Assembly: GCA_016721465.1 (NCBI GenBank)
Contig: JADKIA010000028.1
Coordinates: 744,001 to 808,000, forward strand
DNA from: Ideonella sp.
GTDB lineage: Bacteria > Pseudomonadota > Gammaproteobacteria > Burkholderiales > Burkholderiaceae_C
Direction of reading: 5' to 3'
Length of the DNA stretch: 64,000 bases
This document shows, piece after piece, positions 8,833-17,094 of this stretch (positions within the stretch are counted from its first letter, which is position 1; every line of letters begins with the position of its first letter). Below the pieces are notes generated by a model. It had not been told where the DNA came from. It made no database searches and was given only the letters and a program-made list of their open reading frames with translations. A program made the translations under genes and the position numbers.

Positions 8833-10571
8833 CAGGCCAGGCTCCAGTCCACCAATGCCTGCGCCGGCAGCAGCGGCACCAACAAGTTCTGGATGCCCAA
8901 CACAGGATCGGCAATGCGCAGTGGTGCCACCACGGGCTCGACGTTCAGGCGCACGAACCAGCGCAGCCCTGGTCCATCGGACCGCTGCTCGAGCCCGACC
9001 GCACCGGTAATGGCGCCACGCAGTGGACCGGCCACACCCAACACGGCCAGTCCGGCATCGGCCTGCGGCTCGACGCTCAACTGGAATCCCTGATGCACCG
9101 CGACCTGCTGTTTGGCGGCCACGGCAAACAGCGCGGCATCGGTGGGACCGCGCATCCAAGGCCCGCGCAGCGGCACAGACCCTTCCGTGGACAAGCACAG
9201 CAGCGAACGTGATCCTCCACGCGTCAGGATTCCGGTGAAGCGCAGTGCGAGGCGGCAGGCAATCAGGTCGGACAGTCCCTCCAACCGCATATAGGGCGCT
9301 GCTGCGATGCCCTCCGGCCTTTCGGCCCATCCCCAGGTGATGCCGGCACTGCCCGCCAGCAGGGCGGCATCGATGGCCAGTCTTCCCTCGACGACCCCGC
9401 TTTCGCGCTCCCAAGCGGTGAGCAGGCGCGCCATGCCCCGGTGCAGCTGCTGGTCAAGATCCTGAAAGCCACGGACCCAGGACAAGGAATCGACGACACG
9501 GCCATCGATCTCGCGGCGGCTGCGCACATCGACACAGGCCGGTGGTGCCTGCGCAGGCAGTTCCCAGCCTACGCTCGGCTCCCGGCGCCAGGCGATCAGG
9601 TGTTGGGCGGAATCGTAAGCTGCCAGCATGGTCGAGAGTTCGCCGACAGGCAATCCCCGCGCACGCAGGCCGCAGCTGGACAGGCTGAGCACCGAGAGTT
9701 GGGGCGAATCCTCTTCGCCGATGTGCATCTCGGTGGGTGGATCTTCAGGCTCGTCCGGGGCGTGGACGAAGAAGGTGCTGTCCTCGGCCAGCTGGCCGCG
9801 CAACGCACGGGCCCCGTGGGGCCCCTGGCAATGGACCAATGGATGCAGCAGCGCATCGCATCGATGCTCGGTCTTGACCCGAACCCTCAGCTTGGCCGCC
9901 ACTTCGCCCTGCACCGGGCGACTGAGCAAGGTGATCTGTTCGGGCAGGCGCATGGGCGCATCTGCCAGCGGATCGTGCACCAGGGTCACGGTGGTTTCCT
10001 TTGGCGGGCAAGCCTCACGCCGCCAGGGTCCGGACTGGGCCGTGTAGTGCTGGCGCCAATGGGGATCGACCAACTGCAGCTCGATCGCGTCGAGGTCACA
10101 GGCCTCGCCAAGACGGATGCGTTCGCGTGGCAACAGGCTCCCCAGGTTGCCCGCGTCGGCGAGTTGCTGGTCGAGCAGCTTCAAGGCCAGGCTGAACTCT
10201 GGCGCCCCAGGTTGGCCGGCCAACGGTGCACTGCGAAGCTGCTCCATCACGCCCATGCTGATCTGGTAGGCCTTGGCGCCCTGGCCTCGTTTGGGGTCAC
10301 CGAGGATCGTGCCGGCCCAGGCGTGACGGGTCTCGAAGTCGGCTCCGCAGGCCACCGCGCAGGCCAGCATGCGGGCCATGCACAGCATGTGCGTCAGCCC
10401 GCAAGCGGCGGCGCGCGCGCTGATCTGCTCGACGAAGCTGTCCCAGCGTTCACCCAGACGGCCCTGCGCCTCAGGAAAGGCGCTGCCGAGCACCATGCCC
10501 AGGCGTGACAGGTCGCGCTTGCGCTGCAAGGCCCCCAGACGCTTGGCCTGTTCCTGGCTCAGCAGCCACAT
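8832..10571 (-). CDS. Unrecognised T6SS-operon protein, 579 residues
   Basis: I do not recognise this protein. The N-terminal 130 residues are helical and contain an Ala/Cys-rich stretch (ACGLTHMLCMARMLACAVACG). The middle carries beta-prone segments (TTVTLVHDPLADAP, EVAAKLRVRVKTEH). The C-terminal third has a Trp-rich part (SAGITWGWAERPEGI) and ends near NLLVPLLPAQALVDWSLA. No signal peptide and no clear membrane helix are visible. It follows the DUF4123 gene after 13 bases and overlaps the 267-codon gene by one base. Genes directly after a vgrG-DUF4123 pair are often secreted cargo, so an effector role is possible. Its place next to tagH equally fits a conserved accessory protein. Confidence 0.8.
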   Translation of the reverse strand: MWLLSQEQAKRLGALQRKRDLSRLGMVLGSAFPEAQGRLGERWDSFVEQISARAAACGLTHMLCMARMLACAVACGADFETRHAWAGTILGDPKRGQGAKAYQISMGVMEQLRSAPLAGQPGAPEFSLALKLLDQQLADAGNLGSLLPRERIRLGEACDLDAIELQLVDPHWRQHYTAQSGPWRREACPPKETTVTLVHDPLADAPMRLPEQITLLSRPVQGEVAAKLRVRVKTEHRCDALLHPLVHCQGPHGARALRGQLAEDSTFFVHAPDEPEDPPTEMHIGEEDSPQLSVLSLSSCGLRARGLPVGELSTMLAAYDSAQHLIAWRREPSVGWELPAQAPPACVDVRSRREIDGRVVDSLSWVRGFQDLDQQLHRGMARLLTAWERESGVVEGRLAIDAALLAGSAGITWGWAERPEGIAAAPYMRLEGLSDLIACRLALRFTGILTRGGSRSLLCLSTEGSVPLRGPWMRGPTDAALFAVAAKQQVAVHQGFQLSVEPQADAGLAVLGVAGPLRGAITGAVGLEQRSDGPGLRWFVRLNVEPVVAPLRIADPVLGIQNLLVPLLPAQALVDWSLA

Positions 10572-10584
10572 GTCGTCGCGCCCC

Positions 10585-11151
10585 TCATTTCACACCTCGG
10601 TCTTCGCGTGCCAGACCACCGGTGCCAAACGTCCAACGCGTCCAGCGCTCGTTGCCGACAGTGATCAGCGCATCGAAACCGGCGAACACACGCTGCAATT
10701 GGTCCGGAGCCGCCACCGGGAGCAAGGCCTCCATCACTTCGGGATCCATCCAGTCGATGCGAATGGCCTGGCCGTTGGGCAGTTGCGCCTTGCACAGCGC
10801 GCGCCCGTGCATGCGCATGGCCAGGAAAGGCATCTGGCTCAACGCGATCACCCCCCAGGCGCCAAAGTCGGCAGCGGCCTCCCCGAGCAGCCAATCCGTG
10901 AAAGCGGCGTCGGGTCGGAGGGTGACCAGTACGGGCGCCTTGACGCGCTCGTCTGCATCCAGCTCACCGGTCCACAGGCCATCCCAATCATCGACCGCGT
11001 CCAGGGTGAAGCGGGCGCGCAACCCTGGAATCCTGGCGGCCAAGATCACGGCGTAGACCGTGTGCCGTGGGTCGGACCACAACATTTCGCGCTGCTGCCC
11101 CAGCGACAGGACGGCGGGCGTCGGGTCGTGCGCGTCGTTCAGTGCCGTCAT
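10585..11151 (-). CDS. DUF4123-domain protein, likely VgrG cargo adaptor (Tap/TEC family)
   Basis: A 188-residue protein matching the DUF4123 pattern. It opens with TVYAVILAARIPGLRARF, has an acidic strand with GLWTGELDADERVKAPVLVTLRPDA in pieces, then WGVIALSQMPFLAMRMHGRA, then LPNGQAIRIDWMDPEVMEALLP, which is the usual xRxxDPxVxxxxL core in a diverged form. DUF4123 proteins (Tap-1/TEC) load effectors onto a cognate VgrG and are not part of the fired structure. Its ATG overlaps the vgrG stop by four bases, as is usual for such adaptors. The cargo is not obvious; the next gene downstream is the first candidate. Confidence 0.85.
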   Translation of the reverse strand: MTALNDAHDPTPAVLSLGQQREMLWSDPRHTVYAVILAARIPGLRARFTLDAVDDWDGLWTGELDADERVKAPVLVTLRPDAAFTDWLLGEAAADFGAWGVIALSQMPFLAMRMHGRALCKAQLPNGQAIRIDWMDPEVMEALLPVAAPDQLQRVFAGFDALITVGNERWTRWTFGTGGLAREDRGVK

Positions 11152-13220
11152 GCCAGCGGGTCGACCTTGTGAACGATTTCGGCTGGCGCCGCTGGCGCCG
11201 TGGGGCTGGCCTTGGCGGCACTGCTGGCGCTGCCGCCCGAACCGCCGGAGTTGTTCTTCACCATCGGACCGACGATCGAGACCCCCGAGGGATCGAGCAG
11301 GATGAAGGTGCCACCGACCTTGATCGCCAGCGAGGTGCCGCCATCGATCACCACACCCGTGGTCGCCTTGATGTGCACGGAACCGGTGGCGCTGATGGTC
11401 AAGGAGCCGCCGGCATCGACATCCATCGCGGCACCGCTGGTGACAGCCAGGGCCCCGTCACTCTTGATGTCCAGGCTGCCGCCCACCTTCAGCCCTGTGC
11501 TGCCGTTGACGGCCAGGTTGGCATCGCCTGCAACATCAACGCTGGCGTCGGTACCGATCTTGATCTTGGCGGTCTTGCCAACCTTCAGGTCGTAGGCCTC
11601 GCCCACCGCGGCGGTGTGGTTCTTGCCGATCTCGACCTGGTTGTTGCGCACCACCTCGTCGGTCGCGTCGTTCTTGACCAAGCGGTGAAAGTCCTTCTCG
11701 GCCTGGAACCAGACGTATTCGTTGCCCTTGTCGTCCTCGAAGCGCAGCTCGTTGAAATTGGTGGCGGCGCCGCCCTTGCTTGACCGCGAACGAATGCCAC
11801 TGACGGTGGCATGCGCGGGGAGCTCATACGGCGGCAGGTTGTCACCGTTGTAGACACTGCCCGTGATCAGCGGGCGGTCCGGGTCACCCTCCAGAAAACT
11901 CACCACTACTTCGTCGCCAATGCGCGGGTGGCTGATCATTCCGTAGCTCTTGCTGGCCCAGGGCGTGGCCACCCGAATGAAGCAGGTGGCGTGCTCGTTC
12001 TTCGGGCCGACGCGGTCCCAGCGAAAATGCACCTTCACCCGACCGAGCCGATCGACATGGATCTCATCGCCGGCGGGGCCGACCACCACCGCCGTCTGCG
12101 GGCCACGCACGATGGGTTTGCGCGTCAGCGCGTCGGTCGCGAAAGGGGTGGCAATCGGCACCAGTTGCAGGGTGGCTCGAAACCCGAAGCCCCGATCGGC
12201 CTGGGTGGCCTCCTCGTCGCCGAAATCGCATTCGAGTTTGGCGCTCGTGATGAGGTAGCTGCCCGAATAGCGTGGATGGTCCGTGAAGTTGAAGGTCAGG
12301 CCAGCGCCCACCGAACGACAGGGCGTGGTGGCGTGGCCCACCAGGTGCCCGGTCTCGAATCGTCGCACCTGGAGCTTGGCATTGGTCAGGCCCTGCGTGG
12401 CGCTGTTCGCATCGCCAGGGTAGGTGTACCGGCCCGGCCAGTCGTACACCTCGAGGTCGCCAGGGTTCGGGTAGCCTACGGTGCGCTGGTCTGTCTTCTC
12501 CAGGCCGGTCGACGGCGCCTCATGGTCGTAGTCGTCGTGCGTGAATTTGAGCGAACGCAGCTGCTGGGTCTGGCGCCATTTCGTGATGACATCCTCACGC
12601 ACCTGCTCGGTCTGCTTCAAGGCGAACGCCAGTGTGCCCTCGGGCAGCGTGGAGTGCCCGCTGGCACCATTGGCCAGCACCAGGGTGTGTTGCGTCTCGG
12701 TGTGGGTGAAGTAGTACCAAATGCCTTCCTCCTCCATCAGCCGGCTGACGAAACTGAAGTCGCTCTCGCGGTACTGCACACAGTAAGGCCGGGTACGCAG
12801 CGTGCCGGACAGCCTGGAGGTGTCGACCTGCACGTGGCTGTAGTCGCCGAATACGGCCTCGATGACCTGCAGCGCGGTCTTGTCCTGGAAGATGCGGCAA
12901 TCGGCGCCCAGCGTCAGGTGCCACAGCCACGGGCGCAGGGTGACATGGTAGGCGTCGTAGCGCCCCACGGCACCGCCGAGTTCGATCGATGTGATCCAAC
13001 CATTGATGTAACGGAAATTCTCACCGGAGCGCTGCAGCTTGATGGTGGCCTGCGTCCCCAACAGGTCGGCCGCCGCGATGGGCTCGAGTTGCTGCGCGCG
13101 CTTCAGTTCGAGGTGGTACTCGGGCAGGCGACCGAGCTCCTCGCGCGCTTCCATGCGTGTGAAGCGCAGGGCGTCGTCACCGAGTTTGCACAGAAACCAG
13201 GCTTCGGACGTATCGGCCAT
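11148..13220 (-). CDS. vgrG: T6SS spike protein VgrG (TssI)
   Basis: A 690-residue VgrG. The N-terminal gp27-like part (ADLLGTQATIKL, YCVQYRESDFSFVSRLMEEEGI) is followed by the gp5-like OB fold (DRLGRVKVHFRWDR, PRIGDEVVVSFLEGDPDRP). A C-terminal beta-helix of Val/Gly/Asp repeats (DUF2345-like) runs from about residue 540. The protein ends in a Gly/Ser then Ala/Pro tail with no enzyme domain, so it is not an 'evolved' VgrG. The ATG at 13220 has AGGAG nearby upstream; an in-frame upstream extension to 13307 was rejected. It precedes the DUF4123 adaptor and follows clpV by 34 bases. Confidence 0.97.
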   Translation of the reverse strand: MADTSEAWFLCKLGDDALRFTRMEAREELGRLPEYHLELKRAQQLEPIAAADLLGTQATIKLQRSGENFRYINGWITSIELGGAVGRYDAYHVTLRPWLWHLTLGADCRIFQDKTALQVIEAVFGDYSHVQVDTSRLSGTLRTRPYCVQYRESDFSFVSRLMEEEGIWYYFTHTETQHTLVLANGASGHSTLPEGTLAFALKQTEQVREDVITKWRQTQQLRSLKFTHDDYDHEAPSTGLEKTDQRTVGYPNPGDLEVYDWPGRYTYPGDANSATQGLTNAKLQVRRFETGHLVGHATTPCRSVGAGLTFNFTDHPRYSGSYLITSAKLECDFGDEEATQADRGFGFRATLQLVPIATPFATDALTRKPIVRGPQTAVVVGPAGDEIHVDRLGRVKVHFRWDRVGPKNEHATCFIRVATPWASKSYGMISHPRIGDEVVVSFLEGDPDRPLITGSVYNGDNLPPYELPAHATVSGIRSRSSKGGAATNFNELRFEDDKGNEYVWFQAEKDFHRLVKNDATDEVVRNNQVEIGKNHTAAVGEAYDLKVGKTAKIKIGTDASVDVAGDANLAVNGSTGLKVGGSLDIKSDGALAVTSGAAMDVDAGGSLTISATGSVHIKATTGVVIDGGTSLAIKVGGTFILLDPSGVSIVGPMVKNNSGGSGGSASSAAKASPTAPAAPAEIVHKVDPLA

Positions 13221-13254
13221 GACATTGACTCCTGAGCTCGCAGCGCCTGGCGTC

Positions 13255-15954
13255 TCAACCGAAGCGGTAGGCGAAGTCGCCGTCGGCCGCGTCCAGCTCG
13301 ATGCCACGCAATTCCTCGCCCCTGCTCATGCGAGTGAGGTACTCGACCGAGATCCGGGGCAGGACAGTGTTGGTGAGGATGGCGTCGATGATGCGGCCGC
13401 CCGCTTCGGCGTTGTTGCAGCGCTTCACGATCAATTCAACGGCACCCTCGCTGTAGGCAAAGGGAATGCGGTGATTGGTCTCGACGCGCTTGGTGATGCG
13501 ACCCAGCTGCAGGCGCACGATCCGGGCCAGCATTTCATCGCTGAGCGGGTAGTACGGTATGGTGACCAGGCGGCCAAGCAGCGCGGGCGGGAACACCTTC
13601 ATCAGCGGATCCTGCAGCGCGGTGGCGAGCGAGTCCGGGTCGGGCAGCAATTCGGGGTCCTTGCACATGTTCATGATCAGCTCGGAGCCGACATTGGACG
13701 TGAGCAGGATGATCGTGTTCTTGAAGTCGATCTGGCGGCCTTCTCCGTCCTCCATGCGGCCCTTGTCGAAGACCTGGAAGAAGAGCTCGTGCACGTCGCT
13801 GTGCGCCTTTTCCACTTCGTCGAGCAGCACCACGCTGTAGGGGCGCCGACGCACGGCCTCGGTGAGAATGCCGCCCTCGCCATAACCCACATAGCCCGGT
13901 GGCGCGCCCTTGAGCGTGGAAACGGTGTGCGCTTCCTGGAACTCGCTCATGTTGATGGTGATGACGTTCTGCTCACCGCCATAGAGCGACTCGGCCAAGG
14001 CCAAGGCCGTCTCGGTCTTGCCCACGCCCGAGGTGCCGCACAGCATGAACACACCGATCGGCTTGTTCGGGTTGTCGAGCTTGGCGCGTGAGGTCTGGAT
14101 GCGCTTGGCGATCATGTCCAGGCCGTGCTGTTGGCCGATGACGCGCTGGCCCAGCGTCTCACCCAGCCGCAGCACCGCTTCGAGCTCGTTCTTCACCATG
14201 CGGCCGACCGGAATGCCAGTCCAATCGGCCACCACGCTGGCCACGGCCTGCGCGTCGACGCTGGGCATGATGAGCGGCGATTCGCCTTGCATGATGGCCA
14301 GTTGGTCCTGCTCGACCTTGAGTTCGGCAAGCAACGCTTCGCGGTCGTGGCCCGGCGGCGCGTCCGACGGCGCCTCGTCAACGGGCTTGTCTCCTTCGCG
14401 AAGCCGGGCACGCAGCGAGAGAATCTTGTCGACGATGGCCTTCTCGTCCTGCCAGCGCGCCTGCAGGGCCTGCAAGCGAAGACGTTCACTGGTCAGCTTT
14501 TCGGCCACATCGGTGGCGCGGCTGCCCACCTCCACGCCGACCGCGCTCTCGCGGCCGATGATGCCCTCTTCGATTTCCAGCGCTTCGATGCGGCGCTGAC
14601 TGTCCTCCACCTCAGCGGGCGTGGCATGCTGGCTCACCGCCACACGGGCGCAGGCCGTATCAAGCAGGCTCACCGCCTTGTCGGGCAGTTGGCGAGCCGG
14701 GATGTAGCGGTGCGACAGCGTCACTGCTGCTTCGATCGCTTCGTCCAGCAGTTGCACGCAGTGGTGCGTCTCCAGCACGCTGGCCACACCACGCAGCATC
14801 AGCACCGCCTTGTGCTCGTCGGGCTCAGGCACCTGCACGACCTGAAAGCGGCGGGTGAGCGCGGCGTCTTTCTCGATGTACTTCTTGTACTCCGCCCAGG
14901 TCGTCGCGCCGATCGTGCGCAGCGTGCCACGGGCCAACGCGGGCTTGAGCAGATTGGCAGCGTCGCCGGTGCCGGCCGCGCCGCCCGCGCCCACCAGCGT
15001 GTGCACCTCGTCAATGAAAAGGATGATGGGCTTGGGACTGGCCTGCACGTCATCGATGACCTGCCGCAGTCGCTGCTCGAATTCGCCCTTCATGCTGGCC
15101 CCGGCCTGCAGCAGCCCCAGGTCCAGCGACAGCAACGACACTTCGGCCAGTTGTGGTGGCACGTCACCGCGCGCCAGCCGCTGCGCAAAGCCCTCGACCA
15201 CGGCGGTCTTTCCCACACCAGCTTCACCGGTGAGGATGGGGTTGTTCTGGCGTCGACGCATCAGGATGTCGATGATCTGGCGGATCTCCTCGTCGCGCCC
15301 ATTGACGGGGTCCATCTTGCCTTCACGGGCTCGCGCGGTGAGATCAACGCAGAACTTCTTCAGTGCCTCCTGCTTGCCCATCGCAGCGGGCGCGATGGCC
15401 CCACTGTCGGTGCCGGGCTCGCCGCTGCCACCGAATCCGGCACTCATGCTCGATCCGTCCTGTGCACCGAGCGCAGCCTCGCGGCTCTGGCCACAGATCT
15501 GGTTGAAGTTGTCCGACAGTTCGTTGACCTTGATGCGGCCGAACTCACGCGAGATGCCGATCAACGCGTCGTGGAGATTCCTCGTCTGCAAGATGCCGAT
15601 CAACAGCGACCCCGTGCGCACCTGTGCCTGCCCGAAGCTCAGGGTGCTGTAGAGCCAGCCATGCTTGATGCTGCTTTCGATGTGTTCGGAGAAATCGACG
15701 ATGGCGGTGGAGCCGCGGGGCAAACGGTCCAAGGCCGCCGTGATGTCGCGCGCCAGCGTCGAGGCCTCGAGCTGGAAGTGGCGCAGGATGGCCTCGAGAT
15801 CGGTGCCCGAGGTCTGCACCAGTTGAGCCACCCAATGCACGAGTTCGACATAGGGGTTGCCGCGCATCTTGCAAAAGACGGTCGCACTCTCGATCGACTG
15901 GTAGGCCATCGGGTTGAGCTTGCCAAACAGGGTCTCGCGACTGATGCCACTCAT
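13255..15954 (-). CDS. clpV: T6SS sheath-recycling AAA+ ATPase ClpV (TssH)
   Basis: An 899-residue HSP100/Clp protein that disassembles the contracted TssBC sheath. After the Clp N-domain come two AAA+ modules. The first has Walker A GEAGVGKTAVVEG and Walker B IILFIDEVHTL. The second has GTSGVGKTETALALAE and VVLLDEVEKAH. The N-terminus (MSGISRETLFGKLNPMAYQSI) matches ClpV rather than ClpB. The start at 15954 was chosen for that reason, although the frame stays open further upstream. It lies 16 bases after tssG and 34 before vgrG. It is distinct from the housekeeping clpA at 52636-54936. Confidence 0.97.
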   Translation of the reverse strand: MSGISRETLFGKLNPMAYQSIESATVFCKMRGNPYVELVHWVAQLVQTSGTDLEAILRHFQLEASTLARDITAALDRLPRGSTAIVDFSEHIESSIKHGWLYSTLSFGQAQVRTGSLLIGILQTRNLHDALIGISREFGRIKVNELSDNFNQICGQSREAALGAQDGSSMSAGFGGSGEPGTDSGAIAPAAMGKQEALKKFCVDLTARAREGKMDPVNGRDEEIRQIIDILMRRRQNNPILTGEAGVGKTAVVEGFAQRLARGDVPPQLAEVSLLSLDLGLLQAGASMKGEFEQRLRQVIDDVQASPKPIILFIDEVHTLVGAGGAAGTGDAANLLKPALARGTLRTIGATTWAEYKKYIEKDAALTRRFQVVQVPEPDEHKAVLMLRGVASVLETHHCVQLLDEAIEAAVTLSHRYIPARQLPDKAVSLLDTACARVAVSQHATPAEVEDSQRRIEALEIEEGIIGRESAVGVEVGSRATDVAEKLTSERLRLQALQARWQDEKAIVDKILSLRARLREGDKPVDEAPSDAPPGHDREALLAELKVEQDQLAIMQGESPLIMPSVDAQAVASVVADWTGIPVGRMVKNELEAVLRLGETLGQRVIGQQHGLDMIAKRIQTSRAKLDNPNKPIGVFMLCGTSGVGKTETALALAESLYGGEQNVITINMSEFQEAHTVSTLKGAPPGYVGYGEGGILTEAVRRRPYSVVLLDEVEKAHSDVHELFFQVFDKGRMEDGEGRQIDFKNTIILLTSNVGSELIMNMCKDPELLPDPDSLATALQDPLMKVFPPALLGRLVTIPYYPLSDEMLARIVRLQLGRITKRVETNHRIPFAYSEGAVELIVKRCNNAEAGGRIIDAILTNTVLPRISVEYLTRMSRGEELRGIELDAADGDFAYRFG

Positions 15955-15970
15955 TGACTGGTCCTCTTGT

Positions 15971-17092
15971 TCATGCGGGCATGGGTGCACCGAGCGGTGC
16001 ATTGGCCGGAAGGTCGGATGGGGCCGACGGGTCTTTGGGCGCGATCGATGTGGCGGCGGTGCGCTCGACGTCCATGCACAAGTCGTCTGCGTCACGGTGG
16101 CGACGATAGTAGCCCAGCCAGACCGTATGGCCCAGTGCCACGCGGCGTGCGCCCAGCTCGCACCTCGGCACCTCGTCGCGTTGCAGGATGAGCTTGAGGT
16201 CCCAGTCGAATTCGAGACCAACCCAGCTGCGAACCATCGCGCGAAGGCGCGCCAGATCGGCGCCACCGGGCAGGAAGCGTTGGTACTGTTCGAGCCGCAA
16301 AGGGCCCACGACGATGCGGAACTTGTGCTGCACGTCCCACACACTCGCACCCAGCACCGCGCCGCGTCCCAGCAACGCGCCTTCGCGCCGCCCGAGGCGG
16401 CTGCGTTCCGGGCGCGCCAATGCCATCCAATGACCGCACCATTGGTCAACCGCCACAGGGACATTGAACTCGATGCGGCACCAGGCCAGCAGCCCGGCAG
16501 CGTCGCGCGTCTGGCGCGACAGCCGTCCGGCAAAGTGCAGGCGGCTGGTGTCGGCCAGCGCATCGCGAGCCTGCAGGCTCGGCAGGCCAATGCCGACGAG
16601 CGCTCCGATGCGGTTGAAGTTGGCCCTGTTGTCCTTTCGGTCCAGGCTCACCGTGGGCTGGGCATCCGCCCAGGCCCGATAGAACAGCAGTGCAAAGCGG
16701 TGCGTCAGCGTGTCGAGGAAGCGCTGCAAGGTGGTGTCACCGTGGTGCAGGGCGCGCTCGCGGGTGTATTCGGTGATGTGCAGGGGCAGGGCGCCATTGG
16801 ACCCAAGCAGGCCGAACGCACGCTGCATCAGGCGCGGTGGCGACCCGGCCTTGCGCTGCAAGCTGTGCAAGGCCGCTGGTGCGAAATCCAGCTCGGCGGG
16901 CTGCCCCAAGCGCACCGGCTCATCCGCTGGGCGCAACGCCTCACCCGGCAATGGCAGGCCCGGGTTTGCACAGGCCAGGCGGCGCATGGTCTGGTAGAAA
17001 TCGAACTTGTAGGCTGCCGCGGACACGCGATTCAGCCAGGCCTCGTGCGCCTCCTGGTTGATCTTTGGGGTTGCGCTGGGCAGCGTGGACAT
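15971..17092 (-). CDS. tssG: T6SS baseplate protein TssG
   Basis: TssG (ImpH/VasB), 373 residues, forms the baseplate wedge with TssF and TssE. Family hallmarks include FDFYQTMRRLACANP near the N-terminus, RLGQPAELDFAP, the run FGLLGSNGALPLHITEY, and FYRAWADAQPTVS. The ATG at 17092 lies 2 bases after the tssF stop; the longer frame upstream only reads through tssF. A C-terminal tail of about 25 residues rich in Pro/Ala (SAPSDLPANAPLGAPMPA) is probably disordered. Confidence 0.96.
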   Translation of the reverse strand: MSTLPSATPKINQEAHEAWLNRVSAAAYKFDFYQTMRRLACANPGLPLPGEALRPADEPVRLGQPAELDFAPAALHSLQRKAGSPPRLMQRAFGLLGSNGALPLHITEYTRERALHHGDTTLQRFLDTLTHRFALLFYRAWADAQPTVSLDRKDNRANFNRIGALVGIGLPSLQARDALADTSRLHFAGRLSRQTRDAAGLLAWCRIEFNVPVAVDQWCGHWMALARPERSRLGRREGALLGRGAVLGASVWDVQHKFRIVVGPLRLEQYQRFLPGGADLARLRAMVRSWVGLEFDWDLKLILQRDEVPRCELGARRVALGHTVWLGYYRRHRDADDLCMDVERTAATSIAPKDPSAPSDLPANAPLGAPMPA

Positions 17093-17094
17093 GT

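Noticed and set aside
13255..16590. ClpV extended at the N-terminus to 1111 residues
   Set aside because: The extra part reads out of frame through tssG. The conserved ClpV N-terminus begins at 15954.
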